A DNA stretch of 64,000 nt. Origin: Phoenix dactylifera (taxonomy: Eukaryota; Streptophyta; Magnoliopsida; Arecales; Arecaceae). This document shows, one piece after another, positions 37,476 through 50,217 of this stretch (the stretch's first letter is position 1; each line of letters starts with the position of its first letter). The stretch lies in NCBI RefSeq assembly GCF_009389715.1, contig NW_024067933.1, positions 1 to 64,000 of the forward strand. Reading direction: 5' to 3'. Both the position numbers and the translations under genes were made by a program. The notes beneath the pieces were generated by a model. The model was given only the letters and a program-made list of their open reading frames with translations. It searched no databases and was not told where the DNA came from.

Positions 37476-37731
37476 TGTTAATATTCAAACATTCAACTGT
37501 ATATGGTTAATTCAGTTTCAGATGCTCAACTATATCTAGTTAAGTCAACTGTATCTAGTTAAGTCAGTTAGTCAGTTATTTAGTTAACTCTTCTGTTATT
37601 CAGTTAAGCAGCTACAGTTTTATGTATAAATATGAGTTGAGTTTATCAATGGAAAGAACACAAGAGAGATTCATTTCATTTTCCCCTGTTCCGAATCTTC
37701 TTCTTTTCTTTTCATCGTCTGAAACTTTTCA
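37476..37731 (+). repeat. 5' LTR of the exon-2 Copia element
   Basis: A 256-bp LTR with a TATAAATATGAG box near 37622-37633 as the likely promoter. The primer binding site follows immediately. Confidence 0.92.
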
Positions 37732-37766
37732 TGGTATCAGAGCAGTAGGCGCTTCCATCATGCTGC

Positions 37767-38570
37767 TTGGAGGCGATGCAATATGCTAGTTTCCACTTGG
37801 ATCTTGAAATCCATTCCAAAGGAATGAGCACTAGTGTGATCTACATGGAATCTGCTAGACAAATCTGGATTGATCTAAAGGAAAGGTTTAGCCAAAGTAA
37901 TGGTCCCAGGATCTATCAGCTACAGAAAACCATATTGTCCATTACTCAGAATAATGGTTCTGTGATCTCATATTTCACAAGGTTGAAGGGGCTTTGGGAA
38001 GAGCTAGGGAACTTCAGACCTCAGCAAATTGAGTATCAATCCGAGGAGCAAGTCATGCAGTTCTTGATGGGATTGGATGATTCATACTCAAGCATTCATG
38101 GACAGATCCTGCTCATGATCCTTTACCACTAGTCAATAAAGTGTTTGCACTTGTGCTTCAAGAGGAAAGGCAACGAGAGGTGGCTGCTACAACTCAAAAC
38201 ACTGAAGTTACAGCTCCTGCTTTCACCAGTAAGTCTACCTTTAATTCAAATCCTCTTGGCAATCAATCTTTCCACAATCCGACTGCATTCAATTATCCTT
38301 CAAGACCCATTCAAAAACGGAGTAATGTAGGCCAAATGCTTAAGAAAAACAGGCCTATATGCAACCACTGTGGTAAACCAGGACATACGAGGGATAAATG
38401 TTATTGCCTTCATGGTTTTCCACCTGGTTTTAACTTCACAAAGAGCAAAGGAATAATTCCCACAGTCAACCAGATCTCTGGTACGTCTGCACCAGATCTT
38501 GTGTAAGACTTTTCTATTCTCACAATCACTTCGGAACAATGCCAAAGGATTCTTTCCATGCTGAAGTCGT
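37767..38570 (+). pseudogene. gag of the exon-2 Copia element
   Basis: It reads SARQIWIDLKERFSQSNGPR and IYQLQKTILSI, a Copia gag core, then after a missing base near 38117 LVNKVFALVLQEERQREVA-type text and a CCHC knuckle (CNHCGKPGHTRDKC, about 38361-38402). The usual N-terminal part of gag is absent between the primer site and this frame. Two in-frame stops (after APDLV at 38504, and near 38568) separate it from pol. Confidence 0.85.
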
Positions 38571-38572
38571 AG

Positions 38573-41501
38573 TTGCAATCTTATACAGCCAATTCTGCTG
38601 CAAGTGTGCCACCAACTGTGCCGTCTGCAAATCAAGTTGGAAAATTGAGGATAGAAAGTAATAATCCTCAAATGCCATCAACCTCTGCATTTGCAAGTAA
38701 CCACATTAGTCTTTTGAGCACTTCTAATCGAAAACGATCTCAGTTTTCATGGATTATAGATATAGGAGCAACAGATCATATGGTATGTTCCATTTTCCAA
38801 TTTTCTGAAACTCCAACAAAGGTTAATGCCACTGTTAAGTTGCCCAATGGTGATCAAGTCTCTGTGACACATATAGGGACAGTCAAAGTTTCAGAACATC
38901 TAACCTTAACCAATGTGCTTTGTGTACCCTGCTTCTCTTTCAACTTAATTTTAGCAAGCAAGCTTGTAAATGCTCATCATTGTTGCCTAATCTTCCTTGC
39001 AAATTCTTGCTTCATACAGGACCTGGTCACTTGGATGATGATCGGAGTGGGGAAGCTTGAAGATGGTCTTTATCATCTTCAATTAAACAAAGGTTCAATT
39101 GATTACTCATCCTATTCTGCTGTCCATTCGAATTCTGTTACACATCCTGTTTCTGTGCATTCAGCTACAGTCCCTGTTTCTATTTCCGTTTCTGATTTCT
39201 GGCATTATAGACTAGGTCATCCATCTCTTCCTAGGCTTAGTTTACTCAATAAACTTGTACCTGAATTACATGTTGACAAAGAAAGCAAAGATAAGCCTTG
39301 TGGTATTTGTTCACTTGCAAAACAACATAGGCTGAATTTGCCCAATTCTGAACATTGCTCTAATTCCATTTTTGAATTGGTTCATTGTGACATTTGGGGG
39401 CCTTTCTCAACACCCTTAATTGATGGTTCTAAATATTTTCTTACTATTGTAGATGATTACAGTAGAGCAACTTGGGTTTATTTGATGCATTCTAAATCTC
39501 AAACTCAGAAAATTATTCAAACCTTTTATTCCTTTGTTGAAACCCAATTTTCTACCAAAATAAAATCACTTAGATCAGACAATGGATTAGAGTTTGGTAT
39601 GAGAGAATTTTATGCATCAAAAGGGATATTACATCAGCTTAGTTGTGTTGATACACCTCAGCAAAATGGAGTGATAGAGAGGAAACATCAACACATCCTT
39701 AATATTGCTAGAGCGTTAAGATTTCAAGCTAACCTTCCTTTGAATTTTTGGAGAGAATGTGTTCTTACTGCTGTGTACCTTATCAATAGGATACCTACTC
39801 CCAAATTGTCTAACAAATCTCCTTATGAAGTGTTATTCTCTTCAAAACCATCCTACTCTCACTTAAGAGTCTTTGGTTTCCTATGTTATGCTTCTACTTT
39901 GAAAAGAAATAGGTCAAAATTTGATCCAAGGGCTAGGCAATATATCTTCATTGGTTACCCTCATGGTATGAAGGTTTACAAACTCTATGACATTCAACCT
40001 AAATCCACCCTCATTTCTAGGGATGTTGTCTTCTATGAACACAATTTTCCTCTTCAACACACTTCCAACAATTATTCAGTCCCGTATCATGATACGCAGC
40101 AGTTTGAATTTCAGTATCATGATACTCTTTTCCTTCCATCATCTACTACTTCACATGATGCTAGTTCCTCTCAAAACAATACTAGTTCCATTGATGCAGC
40201 TGCTGTGCCACAAAATTCTGCTGTGCCACAGAATTCTGTTGATAGAGCTGCTGAAGCATCTTTTCCGACTTTACCACTTAAAAGATCTTCTCGAGCTGGG
40301 CATCCTCCTACTTATCTTCAAGAGTATCATTGTAACCTAGTTTCAAATGCTTCAAATCCTCAATCAATCATTCAACAATCAAATTTCTGTGCAAAACAAG
40401 GCAAACTCCATGATATTTCAAACTTTTTGGGTTATGCAAAGCTTTCTCCATCTCACCGAGTCTTTGCCTTATCTATCCCATCTTTCACTGAGCCAAAGAC
40501 CTATGCTGAAGCATCCAAACTACCTGATTGGTGTGCTGCCATGAATGCTGAAATCAAAGCCCTTGTTGGTAATAACACATGGACCATTACCACGCTGTCG
40601 AAAGGAAAACAAGCAGTAGACTGTAAGTGGGTTTACAAGCAGAAATTTAAATCAGATGGAACTGAAGAAAGGAAGAAAGCAAGACTTGTTGCTAAGGGGT
40701 ATACACAACAAGCTGGGTTAGATTATCATGATACTTTTTCCCCAGTTGCAAAATTAGTGACAATTAAGACTCTTTTGGCAGTTGCAGCCATTAACAGCTG
40801 GTTCTTATATCAACTTGATGTAAATAATGCATTTTTACATGGTGATTTACATGAGGAAGTTTATATGACACAACCACCAGGTTATGAGATACAAGGGGAG
40901 AAAAGGGAAAGGTTAGTATGCCGCTTGAATAAATCCATCTATGGTTTGAAGCAGGCTTCAAGACAATGGTTTGAAAAATTGTCCTCTTTCATTATTTCTC
41001 ATGATTTCATTCAATCTAAGGCTGATTACACTCTGTTCACAAGAAAGAATGGTTGCTCCTACACAGCTATATTAGTTTATGTTGATGACATAATCATTGC
41101 TGGTAATGATATATCTTACATCAATCAGTTCAAGAAAACTTAGATCTGCAATTTAAACTTAAGGATCTAGGGAGTCCTTAAGTATTTTCTTGGTCTTGAA
41201 GTGGCTAGAAGCTCCAAAGGAATCTCTATTTCTCAATGAAAATATGCTTTAGAGGTATTGAATGATGCAGGATATCTTAGTGCAAAAGCTGCAAAATGTC
41301 CTATGGCACAAAATTTAAAACTTAGCAAATATGAAGGGGATCCCATTCCTGATCGTTCAATCTACATAAGGCTTGTAGGGAGATTACTTTATCTTACTAT
41401 AACAAGGCCTGATCTGACTTATTGTGTACAAGTCTTAAGTCAGTTTCTAGACTCTCCCAAGCAACCACATCTTGATGCAGCTTTTTATGTCTTAAGATAT
41501 C
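38573..41501 (+). pseudogene. pol of the exon-2 Copia element, protease to RNase H start
   Basis: An open frame of 856 codons (38573-41143) encodes protease, integrase and most of reverse transcriptase. The protease active site reads DIG where DSG is usual (WIIDIGATDHM), which should inactivate it. Integrase has its HHCC zinc region and the VDDYSRATWVYL and GVIERKHQHILNIARAL segments. Reverse transcriptase has LVYVDDIIIAGND at about 41076-41114. A frameshift after QFKK (41140) and a stop near 41238 follow. The chain then breaks off at 41501, where the Sirevirus has inserted, and continues at 51707. Confidence 0.9.
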
Positions 41502-43002
41502 TGTTGCCCAAGGTGACAAGCCAAGAGGGGGGGGGGGGGTGAATTGGTTTCTTTTAATTTTAACTATCTTACTTGTGTTAAATGATGAGTTAGTGAACTT
41601 AAACAAATCACAATGCAAACAACAAGAAGTATAGTGGTTCGGTGCTCTCCTTAGCACCTACGTCCACTCCCCAAGCGACCCCTTGGGAATTCACTATAAT
41701 CCCGCGGATTACAGTTGGATTGTTTTCCGGGCTCACAATCCAAAAACCTTTACACTTTGGTTTTCCGGGTTCACCAAAAACCTATGTTGGTTTTACGGGC
41801 TCACCAACGAACCTATGTTGGTTTTACGGGCTCACCAACGAACCTTTACAATTAGTTTTTCGGGTTCACCAATCAACCTATTCTGTTGGTTTTGCGGGCT
41901 AACCAACCAACCTTTACAAGTAGTTTAATAAACAAAGGAAGAAGATTTAAACTCCTAGATGAGCAAATATAATAATATAATCTACAAAGAAGAGTTTAGA
42001 GAATAGTTATCGCTTGATATGACTTCTCTCTTCTTTGTCAAGGATGCTTCACTCTTCACGGGTGGATGGAGCTCTTAATGACTCTTTGAATCTGCTCAAC
42101 CACTTTCTTTTGACTCTTGATGAAGCACTTGGATGAAGAAGATTAGGGCACTTTGTCTTTCTTGTGTACTCTTTGATATTCTTGCAAAAGGATATTCTCT
42201 CTAATGAATAGTGCCACTTTAAATAGTTTTCTTCATTCATTGGACAAGCCCCAATGGTTAGAATTCAAAAACTAGCCGTTACTCACTGTTGGAAGGACAA
42301 AAAGTACTTCTGCAGAACTAGCCGTTATGCTTCTGCTCGTGTTTGGGTCGGCTCAACCTGTCCTTGGGTCGACCCAACTTTCACTTGGGTCGACTCAAAC
42401 TTTCCTTGGGTCGACCCTCTCAGAACCACAGAAACTTGCAATTCAGCCTTCCTTCACTTGGGTCGACCTAACATTTCTTTGGGTCGACTCAAGGTTCAGT
42501 TGGGTCGACTCAACTTCTTCTTGGGTCGACCCTCTCAGGGTTTCCAGAGAACCTTTTCTGTCATCTGTTCTGTCTTGCCTTTGGGTCGACCCACTCAGGG
42601 TTTGGGTCGACTCAAGCTTGGGTCGACTCAACTTTATCTTGGGTCGACCCTCTCAGTATTTCCAGAGAACCATTTTCTGAGTTGTTGAGAAGCTTGATGT
42701 TTGGGTCGACTCATGCTTTCCTTGGGTCGACCCAACTTACTGTTCATCTGTGCCATTTTTGCAGAAGTGTGCCAAATGCTTTCTTGATATGCCGGGGTCG
42801 ACCCAATCAACCTTGGGGTCGACTCAATCCACACTTTGCTGCAACTCAAGGTTAGATTCATCCATATAAACAATGAAATGCATTTTTATATAACTATACG
42901 AATATACTGAGAGTAACAGACTTACAAATGAAGTATCGAATTAACTTATAACATACTCTCGATTATTGCTTGTTAATCATCAAAATAACACTATCATCCT
43001 CA
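41502..43002 (-). repeat. 3' LTR of the Sirevirus
   Basis: 1,501 bp, plus-strand start TGTTGCCCAAGG and end ATCATCCTCA. It contains a G run of thirteen at 41528-41540 and about fifteen GTCGAC hexamers between 42365 and 42830, mostly as TGGGTCGACCCA or TGGGTCGACTCA. Confidence 0.92.
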
Positions 43003-43476
43003 ATCTCCCCCTTTTTGATGATTACAAAATATAGAGTATGAACCTATTGATACTTGTCTTAAAATCAGTTTTAAAAGGGCTCAAGTTGCTGAATTTCAGC
43101 TTTTCAAATATGAGAGTGAAGTCTCCCCCTATTTCATCCAAATGTTTCCAATTTGACTTTTTGAATTGCTCCCCCTTTCAATTATATTTCATTAAAGATG
43201 AAACTCCAAAAATTTGAGATAAAACATGAGTTTCAGGTTATGTATCGAGGTGTGAAAGGTGCGTGCCAAATTCTGAAATTCTATGTGCCAAATTCTGAAA
43301 TTTAATAGAAATTTTAGATTTGATTGTTCTCATTGTTACAGATTGCTCCCCCTAAAATGTATATGCTTTCTCATTATAATTTTCAATTTGTTTTACAAGT
43401 TATTTCTCTTTTCTTACACAACTTATTTCACAACTTATTTCTCTTTCTTTACTTCTCCCCCTTTTTGTTATCATCA
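43003..43476 (-). promoter_or_regulatory. multiple polypurine tracts of the Sirevirus
   Basis: On the plus strand CTCCCCCT occurs at about 43005, 43123, 43169, 43346 and 43455. In the element's own direction these are AGGGGGAG. The copy next to the LTR and the most distant one share a longer text (CTCCCCCTTTTTG). Repeated polypurine tracts before the 3' LTR are a published feature of Sireviruses. Confidence 0.8.
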
Positions 43477-43710
43477 AATAGGTGCATGGGAATAGATACA
43501 ATAAGTGACAAACATTCAAACTTCATTGATCAAAATAGGAACATTTTAGTACAATAATGCCAAAAACAAAAGCAAATACAATGTTCCTCAATCAAAGTTC
43601 AAAGTACATGATAAACACAAAATACGTATGAGAACTAGATACCTATCCTAGGCTCTAAACAGAAATACTAATATCAGCCTAGGGAGTATCTAATGGCTGG
43701 GATCTAGTCC

Positions 43711-44988
43711 TCATCCTCCTAGTGTACGTGGCGAGGGGAGGTCGAGCCTGATGAGACTGAGTCTGGCGTGGAGCACGATGAGCTGGATGACTCTGTGCCG
43801 AAATCTCTGACTCAGCTCCTGTGGCACAGATGGTCGATGAACCTCTCTCTCTCTCCGTAGAGCTCCTATCTGCTCTCTCAGATCACTGATCTCAGCAGTC
43901 ATGACATCGAGTCTGCTCATCAGCCTATCAGAGAAAATCCTCGTCTGAGCTGATATAAGCTCAGTCATCCTACTCCAATACTCATCTGTGTCTCCCGCAG
44001 GAACAGATGACGAAGGTCCAGCCTCTGAAGGTGCAGTAGGATGATCCATATGCTCCTCATCCTCAGGGATAGGGTCTCCAATATCTGGTGCATCACCCTC
44101 TGGTGCATCACCCTGAATCCCTGCTCCAGTATGAACCCACTGCCCGTTCACTTTCTCATAGCCCATGCGTATAAGTGATCGTGCAGTGTATGTATCAGTA
44201 TGAAGTAGCTGCCTGGAGATCTCCCCCTCGACAGATATGTCGTGCTGTCGGAAGATCAAGGTGAGTATCATACCATAAGGCAGAGATACTCTGGAGTTGC
44301 AGATCACCTTCCTCATCTGCCTCAGGATCATGGCCGGGAGATTCAGGGGAATACCCTGAATAATATGCTCCATCATTACTAGATCTCGCTCTGTGATGAG
44401 ATCAAATCTCCCGCTCTTCGGAAATAAAATCTTATTTATGATACTGAGCAATAACCTCATTTCAGCAGAAAGAGAGCTAGCTATTACCTTCTCAGAAAAG
44501 TCGAAGTTTTCATTTTCCATTATCAACTGTAGGGCTCTCATCTTATTTTCAGGCTTTTCTGGAGTGGCTCCTTCACATGGAAGATGAAGTAGCTCACTCA
44601 AACTCTCCTCAGAAACTCGAACCCTAACTCCTCGAACTTCCAAAATAAGCCCTCCCATTCCAGTTTTGAGGAAGGCATAGAACTCCCGAACTAATCCGGG
44701 ATAGATCATCACATCTAGGGAGCAAAGATACTCCCAACCTTGCCTTTGGATCCATTCCCTCAAACGGAACCCTTCTTGATCAAATAACTCGGAATGGATC
44801 CTTCTCCCTGTTGTAACTGGTCTCCCCGCAAATCTTGCAAGTATTACTGAGGGGGAAGGAGGAGGAGGTGGCTCTGCACGTGCCTCACGTTGTGGAGACA
44901 CTGTAGATGGCTCCGTAGCATGTCTTTCCTCACGTTGGATCCGTGAGACTCTTCCGGATCTCTTGGCTACGGCTCTTTTGGGTCCCAT
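43711..44988 (-). CDS. Sirevirus third ORF (envelope-like position; plant transposon-protein domain)
   Basis: An intact frame of 425 codons, starting MGPKRAVAKRSGRVSRIQRE, between the pol stop and the 3' LTR. Residues about 50-260 (FYAFLKTGMGGLILEVRGV, SEESLSELLHLPCEG, RQMRKVICNSRVSLPYGMIL) resemble the domain called putative plant transposon protein (Transposase_32), found in third ORFs of some Sireviruses and in plant proteins. An acidic Pro/Ser stretch (about 300-340) precedes a coiled coil (about 345-390). I see no signal peptide or clear transmembrane helix, so a true envelope role is not supported. Four GTCGAC palindromes sit just upstream (45133-45205). The function is unknown. Confidence 0.75.
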   Translation of the reverse strand: MGPKRAVAKRSGRVSRIQREERHATEPSTVSPQREARAEPPPPPSPSVILARFAGRPVTTGRRIHSELFDQEGFRLREWIQRQGWEYLCSLDVMIYPGLVREFYAFLKTGMGGLILEVRGVRVRVSEESLSELLHLPCEGATPEKPENKMRALQLIMENENFDFSEKVIASSLSAEMRLLLSIINKILFPKSGRFDLITERDLVMMEHIIQGIPLNLPAMILRQMRKVICNSRVSLPYGMILTLIFRQHDISVEGEISRQLLHTDTYTARSLIRMGYEKVNGQWVHTGAGIQGDAPEGDAPDIGDPIPEDEEHMDHPTAPSEAGPSSSVPAGDTDEYWSRMTELISAQTRIFSDRLMSRLDVMTAEISDLREQIGALRREREVHRPSVPQELSQRFRHRVIQLIVLHARLSLIRLDLPSPRTLGG

Positions 44989-45132
44989 TTCTCCAAGATC
45001 TTAAAGTAATCTACTGTTTGGAGATGATTGGAGGAGTTTGGAGAGTGGGAAATAGGGTTTTCAGAAGAGGACAAGGGCAAACAGTGCCCTAAAAGAGCTC
45101 TCGGGTCCCCCTTTTAATAGTGGGGTCCCGAC

Positions 45133-45210
45133 ATTGGGTCGACTCAAGAATTTTCTTGGGTCGACTCAACGTTGGGTCGACCCTATTCTGGGTTGGGTCG
45201 ACCCAAGTTC
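45133..45210 (-). promoter_or_regulatory. GTCGAC palindrome cluster upstream of the third ORF
   Basis: Four TGGGTCGACCCA or TGGGTCGACTCA motifs lie within 80 bp, 145-220 bp upstream of the start codon at 44988. They are the same motif as in the LTRs. A regulatory role for the third ORF is inferred from position only. Confidence 0.5.
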
Positions 45211-45393
45211 AGAATTTTTTTTTTATTCCTTTTTGCTTCTAAAAATTTTCTTGCTTCTAATCCTTATAAATTCTTTCTGGGACAATGATACATGAGTAGG
45301 GAATCTATATATGACAAGTTTGACTCATGTTTCATGAGTTTTTAGAAATGGGAGGAATGTATCATGAGACAGCTTGCTCCCTTTTATATCTCT

Positions 45394-47390
45394 TCAATAA
45401 AAAGGATCACATATGCCTAATTCCCTCCTTAGCATGCAGAATCTATCTTCACTCAAGGGTTTTGTGAATATGTCGGCTAATTGTTTTTCAGTGCATATAT
45501 GCTCAATACATATGTTTCCATTTTGCACATGATCCCTAATAAAATGATATCGTATTTCTATGTGTTTGGCTTTAGAATGCTGAACCGGATTTTTAGTAAG
45601 ATTGATGGCACTAGTATTATCACACTTAATAGGAATATTATCTAGCTTAACTCCATAGTCCTCTAGTTGTTGCTTAAGCCATAGTACTTGAGCACAACAA
45701 CTACCAGCAGCTATATATTCAGCTTCAGCTGTTGACAGTGCCACTGAATTCTGCTTTTTGCTAAACCATGATACTAAGTTGTTTCCTAAGAATTGACATG
45801 TACCACTAGTGCTCTTCCTATCTAATTTGCATCCAGCAAAATCAGCATCTGAGTATGCAAGCAAATCTAGACACGAGTCTCTTGAGTACCATAATCCTAT
45901 ATTCGTAGTTCCTTTTAAATATCTAAGGATTCTTTTAACAGCACTTAAATGTGACTCCTTAGGATCTGATTGGTATCTAGCACATATTCCTACACTAAAT
46001 ACGATGTCTGGTCTACTAGCAGTAAGGTAGAGCAAGGATCCAATTAGTCCTCTATAAAGCTTAATATCAATACTCTTCCCTTTTTCATCTTTGTCTAGCT
46101 TACTAGTAGGATTCATTGGAGTACCTACTCCCTTATGATTTTCATTCCCAAACTTCTTTAGTATTTCCTTTGTATACTTAGTTGGATGAATGAAAATGCC
46201 TTCTTTAGTTTGTTTGAGTTGTAATCCTAGAAAGAAACTTAGTTCTTCCATCAAACTCATTTCGAATTCTCCATGCATTAAATCAGCAAATTCTTTGCAA
46301 AGAGTATCATTTGTGGCACCAAAGATTATGTCATCTACATATATTTGTACCACTAATAGATTTTTGGTCTTTCTTTTGAGAAATAGTGTTTTATCTACAT
46401 TTCCTCTACTAAAGTCATTATTAAGCAGAAATTTGCTTAATCGATCATACCAAGCCCTAGGTGCTTGCTTTAATCCATATAATGCCTTATGTAGTTTAAA
46501 CACATGATTTGGCAATTCATGATTCTCAAAACCAGGAGGTTGCTCTACATATACTTCTTCCTCAATAAAACCATTTAAGAATGCACTCTTTACATCCATT
46601 TGATATAATTTAAAATTCATGAAACATGCAAATGCTAGAAATAGTCTAATGGCCTCTAATCTAGCTACAGGAGCAAATGTTTCATCAAAATCTATTCCTT
46701 CTTCTTGATTGTATCCCTTAGCTACAAGTCTAGCTTTATTTCTTATAACTAACCCATTTTCATCTAATTTATTTCTAAAGATCCATTTTGTTCCAATTAC
46801 TGAATTATGTTTTGGTCTTTCAGTTAATGTCCATACATTACTTCTTTTGAATTGATTTAATTCTTCTTGCATGGCATTTATCCAATTAGTATCTTTTTCA
46901 GCTTCTTCATAAGTCTTAGATTCTAATTGTGAAACAAAAGCAAGATAATCATTTAAATTTCTAAGAGATGATCGAGTTCTTACCCCTTGAGATGGATCAC
47001 CAATGATTAAGTCTTTAGGGTGTCCATATGCATACCTCCATTCCTTTGGCAAGTTTTGAGATTGTGGTGGCACGCAATCATCTCCCTTATCTTGAATTGG
47101 CACGTCATCAATATTCAACTTTTCAAAGTCGATAATTCCTGTATCATCATCAAGAATATTTTCTTTCCTAGCAGACTCACTATCAGACTCATCAAATATG
47201 ATATTAACTAACTCTTCCACTACAAGAGTTCTTTTATTAAATACTCTGTATGCCCTGCTAGATGTGGAGTATCCTAAGAAGATACCTTCATCTGACTTGG
47301 CATCAAATTTACTTAGATCCTCCTTGCCATTGTTTAAGATGAAACATCTACATCCAAATACTCTAAGATATTTAGCAGTTGGTTCTTATT
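45394..47390 (-). pseudogene. Sirevirus pol, reverse transcriptase and RNase H
   Basis: From the frameshift near 47390 the other frame reads [15 protein letters not shown] and on to the 608-codon open frame 45394-47220. Reverse transcriptase has [20 protein letters not shown], the substrate segment [20 protein letters not shown] and the catalytic [11 protein letters not shown]. RNase H has [19 protein letters not shown] and [16 protein letters not shown] and ends [13 protein letters not shown]. Apart from the upstream frameshift this part is undamaged. Annotating it as an independent gene starting at 47220 would be wrong. Confidence 0.9.
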
Positions 47391-48491
47391 CTTCCAAAGT
47401 TCATAAGGAGTTTTCTTGGTTATTGGTCGTATTAAAATCCGATTTAGAATATGGCAAGCAGTGTTTATAGCTTCAGCCCAAAAGTACTTTGGAAGATTTG
47501 ACTCACACAACATCGTGCGTGCCATTTCTGCCAATGTCCTGTTTTTCCTTTCAACAACCCCATTTTGTTGAGGCGTTCTAGGTGCTGAGAATTGATGTGA
47601 AATACCATTTTTATTACAAAATTCTTTAAAGTGTTGATTTTCAAATTCAGTACCATGATCACTTCGAATTGCTACTAAGGTGAGCTTCTTTTCATTTATG
47701 ATATTACTATATAGTTTCAAGAATTCTGAAAATGCTTCATTCTTATGTGCCAAAAATGAAACCCATGTATATCTTGAGAAATCATCTACAATTACTAGTC
47801 CATATTTCTTCCCTCCTAGACTCGCAGTTCTAGTGGGTCCAAATAAATCCATGTGTATGAGTTCAAAAGGCCTAGTTGTTGATACTATATTCTTTGATTT
47901 GAAAGATGATTTAGTTTGTTTTTCCAATGAGCATGGTCCACAGATTTTGTCTTTTTTAAAAATCAGTTTTGGCACATCTTTTATTAATTCCTTCTTGACT
48001 AGTTTTGATATTAATTCCATACTAGCATGTCCTAGTCTACGATGCCAAAGCCAACTTGTTTCATTTTTCTTTTCTTCATTAGTAATTAAGCATAATCCAT
48101 TTTTCTTGCCTAAATCATGAAGATCTACCAAGTAAATATTTCTTTGCCTTTGTCCTACAAGTACAATGCTATTATCTTTAGGATTTGTGATTATGCATAC
48201 TGATGCTTCAAATGTGACTTTAAACCCTTTATCACAAAAATGACTTATGCTAAGCAGGTTATGTTTCAAACCCTTAACTAATAAGACATTTTCTATAAAA
48301 ATGGATGGAGTAATGAAAATTTTACCCTTTCCAATGATATGTCCTTTACCATTGTCTCCATAGGTTACTACTCCACCCTTCTTTGATTCCAAGGTGACAA
48401 ATTGGTCTACGTCACTGGTCATGTGTCTTGAACAGCCGCTATCTAGATACCATCGTTTTTCCACTTTATCAGCTGCAAGATACCCCTGCAA
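47334..48491 (-). pseudogene. Sirevirus pol, protease and integrase
   Basis: A 385-codon frame with protease active site WYLDSGCSRHMT, the integrase HHCC zinc region (WLWHRRLGHASMELISKLVK, then CGPCSLEKQTKS) and the DDE core (VDDFSRYTW, SDHGTEFEN, QQNGVVERKNRTLAEMARTM). One base is missing near 47390 (AAGAACCAACT where three As are expected), which shifts the frame before KYLRVFGC. Two TGA codons at about 48492-48500 separate it from gag in the same frame. Confidence 0.9.
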
Positions 48492-48497
48492 TCAAGA

Positions 48498-50168
48498 TCA
48501 AGAAAGAGCTTTAGGTACCCAAACTATGTTGGGTCCTTTAGGGTTAGTACTTGATGTTCCTTTTGGAACCCAAACTTTCTTGAATTTAATCTTATGATTA
48601 TTACTTAATTTGTTTTGACTGGACTTTCTATAGTTACATTCATATGCTTTATGTCCTAATTTATTGCAGCAATGACAAGTAATATTTTCATTTTTAGCTT
48701 TTACAAAAATGTTCTTTAAGAATTTTTGTTTTCTATTTGTTTTATATCCTAATCCAGCCTTATCATATACAGCTTTTTGACTATCAAGAATCATATTTAA
48801 TTTGGTAGAACTAAGTGTAAACTTATCTACTAAGAATTTATATTTTTCAGCATCTTCTTTTAACTTGATATTTTCAGCAATTAGATTCTTGGTTTCATTT
48901 GTAAGTTTCCTACTTAATGTTTCATAGTTATGAGATAGTTTTAACTTATCTTTGATAAGAGATTGATTTTCTTCTTTTAGAACTTTATTTTTATTGATAA
49001 GTTTCTTATGTTCTTCCATGAGTTCTAAGAATGCATCATGTAATTCATCAACAGTAAAATCACATTCAAGTTCAGAATCTACCTCATCGTCATTGGCCAT
49101 ATGACACATTTGGGCCGTCTCTTGATGATCTTCCTCTTCCGAACTTGACTCCTCACTTTCACTCCATTCAGCCATGAAGTTCTTCTTTTTCAGTTTTCTT
49201 GCCATTCATTTCAAATTTGGGCAATCTATCTTATAATGCCCGGATTTGTTACACTCATAACAAATAGGAGTTTCTTTTTCCTTTTCTTTGTCCTTACCCT
49301 TTTCTTTGCTTGAGCTACCTTTGAGGAAGGGTTTCTTTTTATATAATCTGTTCTTACCTCTCATAAATTTTCTGAATTTTCTTCCAAGCATAGCCATCCC
49401 TTCTTCATCAAATTCATCATCATCATCTGAATCTTCCGATTCAGTTTGTTGTTTAGGGGTGGTAGTCTTTAGGGCAATGGGCTTTCTTCTCTTGACCTCA
49501 TCTTCCGAATTTTGCCTCATTGTCAACTCATGGGTCATGAGTGATCCTAGAAGTTCCTCTAATTGCAGTGTGTTGAGGTCCTTAGCTTCCTGAATTGCGG
49601 TTACCTTGGCCTCCCAAATTCTTGGTAGAGACCTGAGAATTTTTCGCACCAATTCAGAGTTAGTGTAAGACTTTCCTAAACTCTTAAGCCCATTTATAAT
49701 TTCAGTAAAACGAGTAAACATATCAGTTATGGACTCAGTAGATTCCATTTTAAACAATTCATACTTGTGTACTAATATGTTTATTTTTGACTCCTTAACT
49801 TGATTGGTCCCTTCATGAGTGACCTCAAGTTTGTCCCAAATTTCTTTAGCAGAGATGCAAGTAGATATTCTATTAAATTCACTTACATCTAATGAGCAAT
49901 AAAGTACATTTATAGCTTTTGCATTTAACTGTGCCAATCTTCTATCACTTTCATTCCAATCCATTTCTGGTTTGGGTATGATAGTGCCCTCTATATTAAG
50001 TGTGGGTGTGTGAGGCCCTCTAGTAATGATGTACCATAATTCATAGTCTAAAGCTTGAATGAATATCCTCATCCTAGCTTTCCAATATGTGTAGTTTGTG
50101 CCATTAAATAGAAGTGGTCTATTTGTGGATTGCCCCTCACTCATAGAACATCTCACTTGGGTTGTCAT
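48498..50168 (-). pseudogene. Sirevirus gag
   Basis: Two adjoining in-frame open stretches (49206-50168 and 48498-49205) are split by one TGA at 49206-49208. The first has RPLLFNGTNYTYWKARMRIF, a gag core and a CCHC knuckle (CYECNKSGHYKIDC). The second has an acidic Ser-rich stretch, a long coiled coil (about residues 55-140 of that part), the segment STKLNMILDSQKAVYDKAGL and a second knuckle (CHCCNKLGHKAYEC). Gag of this length with coiled coil is characteristic of Sireviruses. One base change would restore the frame, so the damage may be recent. Confidence 0.9.
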
Positions 50169-50217
50169 GATCTTTAACTCTTGATTGTGAGATCAATGAG
50201 TACTATTGGAGCACCTT

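Noticed and set aside
42254..42873. ORFs with repeated LGSTQ or GRPSQ peptides in the Sirevirus LTRs
   Set aside because: They follow the TGGGTCGACTC repeat in the LTR, which is non-coding.
44393..44587. Plus-strand ORF within the third ORF of the Sirevirus
   Set aside because: Antisense shadow of the 425-codon frame.
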